Below are positions 41,204-49,914 of a DNA stretch of 57,025 nt, one piece after another. Within the stretch, counting starts at the first letter, position 1. Every line of letters begins with the position of its first letter. The position numbers were made by a program, and so were the translations under genes. Source of the DNA: Chloroflexota bacterium (lineage in GTDB: Bacteria > Chloroflexota > Anaerolineae > Anaerolineales > Villigracilaceae); contig JACRPQ010000019.1 of NCBI GenBank assembly GCA_016223135.1, forward strand, positions 1 through 57,025, read 5' to 3'. The notes beneath the pieces are model-generated. The model ran no database searches and was not told the DNA's origin. It saw only the letters and a program-made list of their open reading frames with translations.

Positions 41204-42390
41204 ACGCACAACAAATCATCGAAATTGAAAACGCGCACGGAGCGGGAACGTATGCCAAGCAGCCGCTGGTCATCGTGCGCGGACAGGGCGCGTCGTTGTT
41301 CGACGCCGACGGCGTGGAATATTTGGATTGCTCGTCGGGACATGGCGTTGCCAATCTCGGTCACGCCCACCCGAAAGTTGCCGAAGCCATCTTCAGGCAG
41401 GCTTCCACGCTGATCACGCTTTTTGAGACGTTCCCGAACGACCAGCGCGCCGCGTTGATGCAAAAGATGACGGCGCTGGTGGACGGCTTGGATCGAGTCT
41501 TCCTGTGCAATTCGGGGACGGAGGCGGTGGAGGCGGCGTTGAAATTCGCCCGCCTCTCCACCGGACGCCGGAACGTGGTCGCCGCCATGCGAGCCTTTCA
41601 CGGGCGGACGTTTGGTTCGCTCTCGGCGACATTCAACAAAAAGTATCGGGAGGGGTTCGAGCCGCTTGTCCCCGGCTTCAGCCATGTGCCGTTTAATAAC
41701 ATCGAGGCGCTGGAGAAAGCGGTGAACGAAGAAACCGCCGCGCTGATTTTGGAAGCGGTGCAGGGCGAAGGCGGCGTGCATCCCGCCCGCGCCGAGTACC
41801 TTCAAGCGGCGCGGCAGATTTGCGACGAGCGCGGCGCGCTGCTCATCGTGGACGAAGTGCAAAGCGGTTTTGGGCGGACGGGCAGGATGTTCGCCATTCA
41901 GCATTTTGGCGTCACGCCCGATTTGTTGTGCTGCGCCAAGTCGTTGGCGGGCGGCGTGCCGATAGGCGCCGTCCTGCTCGGAAAAAGCGTGCAGAACCTG
42001 ACGCCGGGCGCGCACGCTTCGACCTTTGGCGGGAATCCGCTTTCGTGCGCGGCGGCGGTCGCGGCGCTAACCGTGATGGAAGAAGAAGACCTGCCCGGAC
42101 AGGCGGCGGCGAAGGGCAAGTATCTGATGGAAAAACTGCGCGCCATTGAATCGCCGCACATCCGTGAAGTGCGCGGCATGGGCTTGATGATTGGAATTGA
42201 AATGAAGCAGAAAGTCACGCCATATCTCAAAGCGCTGCAAGAGAAGCGGATTCTGGCGTTGAACGCCGGCATGACGGTCATCCGTCTTCTTCCGCCATTG
42301 GTCATCACGTATGAGCAGATTGACTACTTGGCGGAAGCGCTGGCGGAAGTGTTGGCGATGGAGATGCAGAATGATGGAAATGCAGAATGA
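41200..42390 (+). CDS. lysJ: [LysW]-ornithine-forming aminotransferase (LysJ/ArgD family)
   Basis: The 396-residue PLP enzyme has the class III features LDCSSGHGVANLGHAHP, NSGTEAVEAALK, LLIVDEVQSGFGRTG and the PLP-binding Lys in CAKSLAGGVPIG. It converts carrier-bound glutamate semialdehyde to carrier-bound ornithine. The start ATG overlaps the lysZ stop (ATGA). Confidence 0.94.
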   Translation: MNAQQIIEIENAHGAGTYAKQPLVIVRGQGASLFDADGVEYLDCSSGHGVANLGHAHPKVAEAIFRQASTLITLFETFPNDQRAALMQKMTALVDGLDRVFLCNSGTEAVEAALKFARLSTGRRNVVAAMRAFHGRTFGSLSATFNKKYREGFEPLVPGFSHVPFNNIEALEKAVNEETAALILEAVQGEGGVHPARAEYLQAARQICDERGALLIVDEVQSGFGRTGRMFAIQHFGVTPDLLCCAKSLAGGVPIGAVLLGKSVQNLTPGAHASTFGGNPLSCAAAVAALTVMEEEDLPGQAAAKGKYLMEKLRAIESPHIREVRGMGLMIGIEMKQKVTPYLKALQEKRILALNAGMTVIRLLPPLVITYEQIDYLAEALAEVLAMEMQNDGNAE

Positions 42391-42463
42391 TGAATGGTGA
42401 ATGGTGAATGGTGAATGGTAAATGGTAAATGGTAAATAGTGAATGGTAATTGGTGAATGGTGA
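42387..42463 (+). repeat. Heptad tandem repeat before lysK
   Basis: About eleven near-perfect copies of a 7-mer (GTGAATG with variants GTAAATG, GTAATTG) run up to the lysK start codon and replace a normal ribosome binding site region. Confidence 0.85.
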
Positions 42464-43555
42464 ATGATGGATGCAGAGAACTTTGAAACGTTGATTGGTT
42501 TGGTCTCACAATACAGTCCTTCGGGGCAGGAACGCCAGGCGGTGGAGTGGCTGGTCGCGCGGATGAAGTCGCTCGGTTATGACAACGCGTTTGTGGATGA
42601 GGCAGGCAACGCCGTCGGCGTGATGGGACGGGGAGCGAAGCAGGTCGTATTGCTGGGTCATATTGATACGGTGCCGGGGGAAATCAAAGTCGCCCTCACC
42701 CCTATCCCCTCTCCCACAGGGAGAGGGGAAATCCTCTACGGGCGCGGGGCGGTGGACGCCAAAGGTCCGCTGGCATGTTTTGTGGATGCCGTGGCGCAGG
42801 TCGGCGCGGTGGAGGGATGGCAGTTTGTGGTCATTGGCGCGGTGGAGGAGGAACGCAACTCAGAGGGCGCCCGCTTTGCGGCGGGACAATATCAGCCTGA
42901 TTTTGCCGTCATCGGCGAACCCAATCAATGGGAGCGCGTCGCTTTGGGATACAAAGGCAGCGCCTGGAGCAGCGTTACCGTCAAACGCGGGCAGACTCAC
43001 ACCGCCAGCGGCGAGCAGACCGCGGCGGAAGCGGCTATCGAAGCGTGGCTGAAAATCAAAACATACGTGGATTCATTCAACATGGATAAGCGCAGGGTCT
43101 TCGACAAATTACTGCTCACGTTGCGCGGCATGGAATCCGGACAAGACGGCTTCGAGCAGTGGGCGCGGCTGAACGTGGGAGTCCGTTTGCCGCTGGAGGT
43201 TTCGCCAAGCGAGTGGTATTCCAAATTGGAAGAGACCCTAAAAGTCTTAGAGACCTTTAGGGTCTTCGTCGAGCCAGCGGGATTCGCCGTCCCTGCGTGG
43301 GAGGGCGGGAAAAACAATCCGCTGGTGCGCGCTTTCTTGAGCGGAATCCGCTCACAGGGCGGAGAGCCGCGTTTTGTCTATAAAACGGGCACCGCCGACG
43401 TGAACATCGTCGCGCCGGTTTGGAAGTGTCCTGCCGTGGTGTATGGTCCGGGGGATTCAAATTTGGACCACACGCCAAACGAGCATATTGAGTTGAAAGA
43501 ATACGCCAGCGCAGTGCAGGTTTTGCGGAAGACGCTGAAGAATCTGACCGGTTGA
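42464..43555 (+). CDS. lysK: [LysW]-ornithine hydrolase (LysK/ArgE family)
   Basis: The 363-residue M20 metallopeptidase releases ornithine from LysW. It has LLGHIDTVPG (metal His and Asp), YGRGAVDAKGPLACF and GAVEEERNSEGARF (catalytic Glu pair). Two palindromic repeats are inserted in frame: one encodes LTPIPSPTGRGE between the first and second metal motifs, the other TLKVLETFRV in the later part. The start lies at the end of a heptad repeat with no clear ribosome binding site. Confidence 0.93.
   Translation: MMDAENFETLIGLVSQYSPSGQERQAVEWLVARMKSLGYDNAFVDEAGNAVGVMGRGAKQVVLLGHIDTVPGEIKVALTPIPSPTGRGEILYGRGAVDAKGPLACFVDAVAQVGAVEGWQFVVIGAVEEERNSEGARFAAGQYQPDFAVIGEPNQWERVALGYKGSAWSSVTVKRGQTHTASGEQTAAEAAIEAWLKIKTYVDSFNMDKRRVFDKLLLTLRGMESGQDGFEQWARLNVGVRLPLEVSPSEWYSKLEETLKVLETFRVFVEPAGFAVPAWEGGKNNPLVRAFLSGIRSQGGEPRFVYKTGTADVNIVAPVWKCPAVVYGPGDSNLDHTPNEHIELKEYASAVQVLRKTLKNLTG
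42690..42731 (+). repeat. REP-like palindrome inside lysK (1)
   Basis: CCCCTCTCCC, aca, GGGAGAGGGG (42706-42728) with the flanking CCCTCACCCCTATC is a recognisable dispersed repeat type, translated here as LTPIPSPTGRGE. Confidence 0.8.
43233..43265 (+). repeat. REP-like palindrome inside lysK (2)
   Basis: AGACCCTAAAAGTCT, tag, AGACCTTTAGGGTCT form an inverted repeat (14 of 15), read in frame as part of the peptidase. Confidence 0.8.
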
Positions 43556-43598
43556 GGGTGCGTCTTCGCCTCCGCTCCACCTGCCGCTGTGGATATGC

Positions 43599-44744
43599 CT
43601 ACTTCATCAGTGGTTCTGCAGGCGGACAAACCTCCTGCGCCGCCGCCGCCATCGCTGGCGCGGACGCGGCTTGCGAATACCATTTCTTTTGCAGCCAGAA
43701 CGCCACGTTGACCAAGCCAATCATGACCGGCACTTCCACCAACGGACCAATCACCGCCGCAAATGCCGCCCCACTGCCGATTCCAAAGACCGCCACCGCC
43801 ACCGCGATTGCCAGTTCAAAGTTATTGCTGGCGGCAGTGAACGAGAGTGTGGTCGTCTTCGAGTAGTCCGCGCCGAGGCGGTGCCCCATAAAGAACGAGA
43901 CGAGGAACATCAGCACGAAATAGAACAGGAGCGGGATGGCAATCCGCACCACGTCCAGCGGGATTTGCACAATCAGATTGCCCTTGAGCGAGAACATGAC
44001 CACAATCGTGAACAGCAGGGCAATCAATGTCAATGGGCTGACCTTGGGGACAAAGTTTTTGTAATACCACTCCTTGCCCTTGGCACGCACCAAAATCAGA
44101 CGGGTGAAAAAGCCAGCCAGAAACGGAATCCCCAAATAGATGAAGACGCTTTTGGCGATCTCACTGATGGTGATGTCCACCACTGCTCCGCTTAGACCAA
44201 ACAACGGCGGAAGTTTGGTAATGAAAACCCAGGCGTACACGCTGTAGAACAGCACCTGAAAGACGCTGTTGAACGCCACCAGCCCTGCGGCATATTCCGT
44301 GTCGCCATGCGCCAGTTCGTTCCAGACGATGACCATCGCGATACAGCGCGCCAGACCAATCATAATCAAGCCAGCCGCATATTCCGGATAGCCGCGCAGA
44401 AAGACAATCGCGAGCGCAAACATCAGCGCGGGACCAATGACCCAGTTCTGGATGAGCGATAGCGTCAACACTTTCTTGTTGCGGAAGACATCTCCCAACT
44501 CTTCATATTTGACTTTGGTGAAGGGCGGGTACATCATCAGGATCAAGCCAATGGCGATGGGAATGTTGGTCGTGCCAATCGAGACGGCGGCGTTGAAGGC
44601 TTGGACGCCTTCGGGGAAGAGAAATCCAATCAGCACGCCCAGCGCCATGGCGAGGAAAATCCACAACGTCAGGTAGCGGTCAAGGAAGGACAGTTGCTTG
44701 CTCAGGCTTTGCGCCGGCGCTTTGGTTACTGCAACTTCAGACAT
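43599..44744 (-). CDS. Arsenite efflux permease, ACR3 family
   Basis: TTGGAGG lies 6 nt before ATG 44744; the frame opens at 44813. The 381-residue protein has ten membrane helices and ACR3 features ([27 protein letters not shown] with the transport Cys, and [17 protein letters not shown]). It pumps arsenite out of the cell. It is last in an arsR-arsC-acr3 operon and converges with lysK. Confidence 0.94.
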   Translation of the reverse strand: MSEVAVTKAPAQSLSKQLSFLDRYLTLWIFLAMALGVLIGFLFPEGVQAFNAAVSIGTTNIPIAIGLILMMYPPFTKVKYEELGDVFRNKKVLTLSLIQNWVIGPALMFALAIVFLRGYPEYAAGLIMIGLARCIAMVIVWNELAHGDTEYAAGLVAFNSVFQVLFYSVYAWVFITKLPPLFGLSGAVVDITISEIAKSVFIYLGIPFLAGFFTRLILVRAKGKEWYYKNFVPKVSPLTLIALLFTIVVMFSLKGNLIVQIPLDVVRIAIPLLFYFVLMFLVSFFMGHRLGADYSKTTTLSFTAASNNFELAIAVAVAVFGIGSGAAFAAVIGPLVEVPVMIGLVNVAFWLQKKWYSQAASAPAMAAAAQEVCPPAEPLMK

Positions 44745-44764
44745 GAAAAGCCTCCAAAGGTAGA

Positions 44765-44815
44765 ATGTAGGGCAAGTCTCTGACTTGCCGCGCAAATCAG
44801 AGATTCGCCCCACGC
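44765..44815 (+). repeat. Dispersed repeat at the arsC 3' end
   Basis: GGGCAAGTCTCTGACTTGCC is a hairpin, followed by CAAATCAGAGATTCGCCCCAC, a looser inverted copy. It supplies the arsC stop codon. Confidence 0.6.
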
Positions 44816-45201
44816 AGCAATGGAATAATCACTTTTTCTATCTCATCGCGCACTTTGCGGAAATCGGCGATGTCATTGGTCAGCGCGGGATCGGGAAAAC
44901 TGTGATGGACGCGCTTGCCCTTCCCCAGCCAGACGGGACATTCCTCCGCCGCCGAGTCGCAGACGGTGACGACGAGATCGAAGTCCACGTCCCGAAACTC
45001 ATCCGCCCGCTTCGAGCGACCCTCGTGCTGGATGCCGATTTCTCGGAGCGCTTCCAACGCCTTTGGGTGGACATAGCCCGCAGGCTTCGTCCCCGCGCTG
45101 ACGGCTTCCCATTCATCGCCCAAGCGCGCGTTGACAATCGCCTCCGCCATTTGCGAGCGGCAGGAATTACCGGTGCATAAAAATAAAACTTTGCGCTTCA
45201 T
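44797..45201 (-). CDS. arsC: Arsenate reductase, thioredoxin-coupled
   Basis: The start ATG 45201 follows TTGGAGAATC. The 134-residue protein has the low-molecular-weight phosphatase loop [14 protein letters not shown] and later cysteines in [14 protein letters not shown]. It reduces arsenate to arsenite for the pump. The last codons and stop come from a dispersed repeat (about 44765-44815) that lies between arsC and acr3. Confidence 0.94.
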   Translation of the reverse strand: MKRKVLFLCTGNSCRSQMAEAIVNARLGDEWEAVSAGTKPAGYVHPKALEALREIGIQHEGRSKRADEFRDVDFDLVVTVCDSAAEECPVWLGKGKRVHHSFPDPALTNDIADFRKVRDEIEKVIIPLLRGANL

Positions 45202-45240
45202 GATTCTCCAATGGTCGGTTTGCTCCAGGTAAAGATTGTG

Positions 45241-45308
45241 TAGCGCGACACATCGTCCCCGAAGGGGATGCATGTCGCCTTGCAAGCGGCGAGATAAATC
45301 TCGCGCTA
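45241..45308 (+). repeat. MITE-like palindromic repeat between arsR and arsC
   Basis: TAGCGCGA at 45241 and TCGCGCTA at 45301 are terminal inverted repeats; between them lie nested hairpins (CCCCGAAGGGG, GCGACA...TGTCGC, GCGAGATAAATCTCGC). The arsR stop codon is inside the right end. Confidence 0.8.
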
Positions 45309-45680
45309 CGGGCAGATCAAACTTTGCGGTCCACAGTTGGGGCGTCGCGGCTGGATACGGTTCGGGTCGAAGAACGCGCCGAATGCGGCGTTGAGTTCGT
45401 CCAACGCGGCGCGGTTGACCGAGTAGTACACCCAGCGCGAATCCACGGCGTCGCGTTCCACATCCACCAAGCCGACGGCGCGTAACTTGCTCAGGTGATG
45501 CGAGATGAGATTGGGCGGCATTTGCAGAGAGTCTCCCAGTTCGCAGTTGCACTGCACGCCTTCCATCAACAGGTTGAAAATAAGCAGACGCTTCGGCTCG
45601 GCGAGGACTTTGAGCCGCTCCGTCAACAGTTCAAGGTTGACGGGGACAGATTTGCTTCCATTTGGAATATAGTTCAACAT
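45306..45680 (-). CDS. arsR: ArsR-family repressor
   Basis: I place the start at ATG 45680, not at 45704, because a near-perfect promoter (TTGACA, 16 nt, TATAAT) covers the upstream ATG; the message would be nearly leaderless. The 124-residue protein has a winged-helix fold (PPNLISHHLSKLRAVGLV) and a Cys-Asn-Cys metal site (GVQCNCELG). Its C-terminus adds CGPQSLICP. It should release the ars operon when arsenite binds. Confidence 0.88.
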   Translation of the reverse strand: MLNYIPNGSKSVPVNLELLTERLKVLAEPKRLLIFNLLMEGVQCNCELGDSLQMPPNLISHHLSKLRAVGLVDVERDAVDSRWVYYSVNRAALDELNAAFGAFFDPNRIQPRRPNCGPQSLICP

Positions 45681-45715
45681 ACGTTGAATTATATTACTAC
45701 TCATGCCATTGTCAA
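45673..45715 (-). promoter_or_regulatory. ars promoter with ArsR operator
   Basis: Minus strand: TTGACA 45715-45710, 16 nt, TATAAT 45693-45688. The imperfect palindrome TTCAACGTATGTTGAA (45688-45673) overlaps the last -10 base and spans the likely transcript start. It matches the TTCAA-N6-TTGAA style of ArsR operators. Confidence 0.75.
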
Positions 45716-45797
45716 TGAATGGCGCAACTCAGGACATGAACTCCGACATTCTGGAACTGAATGAATAAAACGCTGCCGCGTCAGCCTGCCTGCAGGT

Positions 45798-46052
45798 TTA
45801 CGCCTCCTGCATGGCGGCGCTTGCAAGCCAGGTGGTGACTTCGGCGGGGGTGGGAATGCGTCCCGCGCAGACAAGTTTTTCGTTGATGACCAACCCAGGG
45901 GTAGATAGGATGTGGTATGCCATGATGTCTTTGTAATCGGTGACTTTAACAATCTCTGCCTGAAAGCCCATTTCCTCAACGACTTTGCGGGCAATCTGCT
46001 CCACACGTTTACAGTTGGCGCAGCCAGAGCCGAGAATTTTGATAGTAAGCAT
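45798..46052 (-). CDS. Thioredoxin-like small redox protein
   Basis: AAGGAG lies 6 nt before ATG 46052; the frame opens upstream. The 84-residue protein is of the thioredoxin_3 type with active site [11 protein letters not shown] and the cis-Pro region [12 protein letters not shown]. It follows the permease gene and commonly occurs with it in arsenic clusters. Confidence 0.88.
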   Translation of the reverse strand: MLTIKILGSGCANCKRVEQIARKVVEEMGFQAEIVKVTDYKDIMAYHILSTPGLVINEKLVCAGRIPTPAEVTTWLASAAMQEA

Positions 46053-46083
46053 GAGAGTCTCCTTGGGGTTGAAAAGTTGAAGG

Positions 46084-47145
46084 TTACATGACCAGATTGA
46101 ACAGGTAGCCAGTGAGAATGATGGCAGCTGCCACTGTGCCGATGAAAATCGCAATCAACTGCAGCTTGAGCACGCGGCGCAGGATGACCATCTCAGGCAG
46201 GCTGAGACCGACCACCGACATCATAAAAGCGAGAACCGTACCGAGCGACGCGCCCTTTTCCATCAACGCGCTGACGATGGGGATGATGCCTGCCGCATTC
46301 GAGTAAAGCGGCACACCCAAGATGACCGCCGCGGGAACGCTCCACCACGCCTGCTTGCCGAGGATGCCTGCCAGCGCGCTTTCGGGAACGTAGCCGTGAA
46401 TCCCCGCGCCGATGGCAATGCCGACGATCACATATAGCCAGACCTTGCCGACGATCTCTTTTGTGCTTTGCCATGCGATCTGGAAACGTTGTGTCCAGGA
46501 GGGCTGTTCGGGCAGGTTTGCGCCTTTGCCAACCTTGATTTGCCAGACGAAATCTTCCACGTAGCGTTCCAGTTTCAGCCTGCCGATGATGACGCCCGCC
46601 ACGATGGCGATGCTCAAGCCAGAGAGAAGATACAGTCCGGCGATTTTCCAGCCGAACAGACCGAACAACATCACCAGCGCCACTTCATTGACCACCGGTG
46701 CGGAAATCAGAAACGAGAAGGTCACGCCCAACGGAATGCCCGATTCGACAAAACCGATAAAGAGCGGCACAGCCGAACATGAACAGAACGGCGTGATGAT
46801 GCCAAGCGAAGCCGCCAATACGTTGCCCACACCTTCGCGCTTTCCGCCCAGCCAAGCGCGGGTTTGTTCTGCGCTGAAAAAGGAACGCAGCGTTGTGATG
46901 AGAAAAATTATGCCGCCCAAGAGCAGGATGATTTTCGGCACATCGTAGAAAAAGAAAGCCAGCGATTCGCCCAAGCGCGAGCCGCGCGGCAGGGCAAGTA
47001 AGTCATAAGCAATCCAATTCGCAAAGGGCTGGATGACATTGTAGAGCGTGAACCAGATTACCGCGGCGAGCGTGACCAGCCCCCACGAGCGCAGGTCGGC
47101 ATTGGAGAAGGGCGTTTTTTCCTGCTTGGTCAGTTCGGTTTGCAT
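46084..47145 (-). CDS. Permease, ArsP/DUF318 family
   Basis: The start ATG 47145 follows AAGGAGATC; the frame opens at 47178. The 353-residue protein has eight or more membrane helices and the family features [31 protein letters not shown] and [13 protein letters not shown]. ArsP proteins export methylated or organic arsenicals, but related permeases have other roles. It is transcribed with the thioredoxin-like gene. Confidence 0.88.
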   Translation of the reverse strand: MQTELTKQEKTPFSNADLRSWGLVTLAAVIWFTLYNVIQPFANWIAYDLLALPRGSRLGESLAFFFYDVPKIILLLGGIIFLITTLRSFFSAEQTRAWLGGKREGVGNVLAASLGIITPFCSCSAVPLFIGFVESGIPLGVTFSFLISAPVVNEVALVMLFGLFGWKIAGLYLLSGLSIAIVAGVIIGRLKLERYVEDFVWQIKVGKGANLPEQPSWTQRFQIAWQSTKEIVGKVWLYVIVGIAIGAGIHGYVPESALAGILGKQAWWSVPAAVILGVPLYSNAAGIIPIVSALMEKGASLGTVLAFMMSVVGLSLPEMVILRRVLKLQLIAIFIGTVAAAIILTGYLFNLVM

Positions 47146-47259
47146 TCGTAAGATCTCCTTGAATTTGTACTGCGACATTTATGTCGCCTTTAGTTTGCGA
47201 CTTGAAAGTCACATTACTTTTCATTCGTAAAATTGAATGTAGTTTGGCAAAAAAATTTC

Positions 47260-47619
47260 CTACACTTGAAGCAGCGAAACTTCATGCTCGCCCACACAAT
47301 TGGGGCAGGTGCAGGCGTTGACCTTTGCTTGAATCGCCGCGGGGCGCTTGCCCGTGACCGTGCGCATGGCGTCCATCACGCCGAAGATTTCGGGGCGAAT
47401 GACGCGATAAAAGATGTTCAGTCCCTCGCGGCGGACTTCCACCAGCCCTGCTTCTTTTAAGACCATCAACTGCTGGGAGATATATGCCTGACGGTAGCCG
47501 AAGGTCGCTTCCATGTGACAGACACATGCTTCGCCTCCCCGCAACAGGTCGAGGATGGCGAGGCGGACGGGATGCATGAGGACTTTGTACAGTTTGACTT
47601 CTTGTTCGTAGATGTCCAT
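47260..47619 (-). CDS. ArsR-family repressor (second)
   Basis: The 119-residue protein has a winged-helix fold (YRQAYISQQLMVLKEAGLV), the metal motif CVCHME in the ELCV-like position, and an additional C-terminal CTCPNC. It is upstream of the permease gene and has an ArsR-type operator at its own promoter. Confidence 0.9.
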   Translation of the reverse strand: MDIYEQEVKLYKVLMHPVRLAILDLLRGGEACVCHMEATFGYRQAYISQQLMVLKEAGLVEVRREGLNIFYRVIRPEIFGVMDAMRTVTGKRPAAIQAKVNACTCPNCVGEHEVSLLQV

Positions 47620-47630
47620 GTTTCACCTAT

Positions 47631-47646
47631 ATTCAAAATCTTGAAT
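47631..47646 (-). promoter_or_regulatory. ArsR-type operator
   Basis: ATTCAA-AATC-TTGAAT, an inverted repeat, lies 12 nt upstream of the second arsR start codon. Confidence 0.75.
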
Positions 47647-47907
47647 AAGTATACATCCGCGCGAAATTATGTCAAGCATGAGTTTTGTCATGATTCGCAG
47701 GAACAAGCGTCACTACGCTCGTCAGAATTTCCCCCACAGTCACAAAAAAACCATCGAACTTTTCCCGCTATGGAAAAAGCGGCTTCGGGTGGAAAATCAG
47801 GCTGGAATGTTTAGAAATCGTCCCAAAGGTTTTTCAATGCAATCGCGGCTGGAGCAGCGCAGCCTGCGGGACGGTTTTTCAAGCCTATTTCATGAAGGAG
47901 AAGCACT

Positions 47908-48750
47908 ATGTCGAACGAACTGTTAGGCAAGTATGCTTCCGAGGTGTTCGCCGGGCTGGTCGCTCCGCTGGAGGGTGTGGAAGTCTCCGCCATTCCCGCC
48001 GACGACCCGCTGGCGAAAGAGGATGTTCTGGTGCGCATGAACCGCGAGTTGCAGCGCGCCCTGGAAAAGCCCGCCTCGGAACGGCGCTGGGTGATGGTGA
48101 TTGACCTGCGCCGTTGTATCGGCTGTCACGCCTGCACGATTGCCTGCGTGGCGGAGAACAAACTTCCGCCGGGAGTGGTCTATCGCCCCGTGATGACGGA
48201 GGAAGTTGGCACGTATCCCAACGTGACGATGAAGTTCCTCCCGCGCCCGTGTATGCAGTGCGACCTGCCCCCCTGCACGGAAGTCTGCCCGGTGACCGCC
48301 ACTTATAAGAACGAAGAAGGCATCGTGGTGGTGGATTACGAACAGTGTATCGGCTGCCGCGCCTGCATGGCGGCTTGTCCGTATGGGGCGCGCACCTTCG
48401 ACTATGGCTATACCTACGCCGAGCAAGCGCCGACCTTTGACGGCGTCGTCATCGGCGGGGAAACAGCCGCGGGGTACGAGCACGCCAGCCAGGAGTATGG
48501 CGAAGCGTGGAAGCGCGAGGGGCACAGTAGTGAGTCACCCGTCGGCAACGTGCGCAAGTGTCACTTCTGCTTGCACCGCGTCAAGGACGGCATTCTGCCT
48601 GCCTGCGTCACCACCTGCATCGGGCGCGCCACCTACTTCGGCGACGCCAACGACCCCGACTCGCTGGTGGCGGAACTGATTAGCAAACCCAACGTGGTTC
48701 GGCTGAAGGAAGAACTCGGCACCGAACCGCGCGTGTATTACATCGTGTAG
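47908..48750 (+). CDS. 4Fe-4S ferredoxin subunit of a molybdopterin reductase
   Basis: AAGGAGAAGC precedes the ATG. The 280-residue protein has four Cys clusters for four [4Fe-4S] centres: [40 protein letters not shown] and [20 protein letters not shown]. It is the electron-transfer subunit (PsrB/TtrB/ArrB type) and heads a three-gene operon with the membrane and catalytic subunits. Confidence 0.93.
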   Translation: MSNELLGKYASEVFAGLVAPLEGVEVSAIPADDPLAKEDVLVRMNRELQRALEKPASERRWVMVIDLRRCIGCHACTIACVAENKLPPGVVYRPVMTEEVGTYPNVTMKFLPRPCMQCDLPPCTEVCPVTATYKNEEGIVVVDYEQCIGCRACMAACPYGARTFDYGYTYAEQAPTFDGVVIGGETAAGYEHASQEYGEAWKREGHSSESPVGNVRKCHFCLHRVKDGILPACVTTCIGRATYFGDANDPDSLVAELISKPNVVRLKEELGTEPRVYYIV

Positions 48751-48759
48751 GAGGCGGAG

Positions 48760-49914
48760 ATGTTGAAGAAACTTTCTTACGCGGTCGGCGCGCTTGCCCT
48801 GCTCTTCGGGCTGTGGGGCGTGTATATCCGCCTGTTCGAGGGCGAGCAAAGCGCGAATTATGGCTCCTACATTGGATGGGGATTGTGGGTAGCCATGTAT
48901 CTGTTTTTGGCGGGTCTCGCGGCGGGAGCCTATATGCTTGCCGCCTTCGATTACCTGTTCAACGTGCCGCAGTTCAAAGGCACCGGCAAGACTATGCTCT
49001 GGGCGGCGCTCGTCACCCTGCCGGCGGGTCTCGCCTCCATCGGCATGGACCTCGGTCACATGGAGCGCATTTGGAAGGTCTATCTCCAACCGAATTTCAC
49101 GTCCTTTTTGACGTGGATGGTTTGGGGCTACACCATCTTCCTGATTTTGATTGCAGTCTCGCTCTACTTTGCCTTCACCGCGCCTGAAAAGAAAGCGATG
49201 AAAGCCGTGATGTGGATCGGCTTCGTCGTCTCGATTTTGGTGGCGGGCGGCGTGGGCTTTTTGCTGGGCGGTAACGCGGCGCGTCTCTACTGGCACGTCG
49301 GTTTGCTCCCGGTGCAGTTCCCGGTCTTCGCCATCGCTTCGGGAGCGGGGCTCATGCTGCTCATCGTGGGCTGGTTCATGCCCAACATGGATGAAAAACA
49401 ACGCGGCGACCTGCTCTGGCTGCTCGCCATCATTTCGATTGCGACCAGCGTCGCCAAACTGTACTTCCTGGTTGCCGATTACACCCAATCGCTCTACGGC
49501 GGCGTAACCGACAACCTGATCGCCGTCAACTACGTGCTGAACGGACCTTATGCCTTTATGTTCTGGGGCGTGCAAATCGTCATCGGTCTGCTCATCCCGG
49601 TCATCGTGCTGGCGCAGCCCAAACTGGCAAAGAACGGCACAATCGCCGGCTTGATGGGCGTGTTCCTGCTGATTGGCTACGCCGCCGCGCGCATCCTGAT
49701 TGTGGTGCCTGGGCAGGTAGCGGAGATGATGCCCGGTCAGGCGGAGGCGTTCTACGGTCCGAAACTGACGCTCGATTACACCCCCAGCCTGATGGAATGG
49801 TCGGTCACCTCTGCCGTGATGGGCTTTGCTCTGCTCGGCATTCTGATCGGCATGGATTACCTGCTTGCATACTTCAGCCGCCTGACGGCGCGCTCTACGG
49901 AGGTGAAGAAATGA
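48760..49914 (+). CDS. NrfD/PsrC-like membrane subunit
   Basis: The 384-residue protein has about ten membrane helices and belongs to the NrfD/PsrC quinone-binding family (GLWVAMYLFLAGLAAGAYMLAA near the start). GGAGG lies before the ATG. It should exchange electrons between the quinone pool and the iron-sulfur subunit. The catalytic gene overlaps it by 4 nt. Confidence 0.92.
   Translation: MLKKLSYAVGALALLFGLWGVYIRLFEGEQSANYGSYIGWGLWVAMYLFLAGLAAGAYMLAAFDYLFNVPQFKGTGKTMLWAALVTLPAGLASIGMDLGHMERIWKVYLQPNFTSFLTWMVWGYTIFLILIAVSLYFAFTAPEKKAMKAVMWIGFVVSILVAGGVGFLLGGNAARLYWHVGLLPVQFPVFAIASGAGLMLLIVGWFMPNMDEKQRGDLLWLLAIISIATSVAKLYFLVADYTQSLYGGVTDNLIAVNYVLNGPYAFMFWGVQIVIGLLIPVIVLAQPKLAKNGTIAGLMGVFLLIGYAAARILIVVPGQVAEMMPGQAEAFYGPKLTLDYTPSLMEWSVTSAVMGFALLGILIGMDYLLAYFSRLTARSTEVKK

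Noticed and set aside
36069-42463. CRISPR array in the arginine operon spacers
   Set aside because: The repeat units are 7-8 nt in direct tandem with no spacers, which does not fit a CRISPR array.
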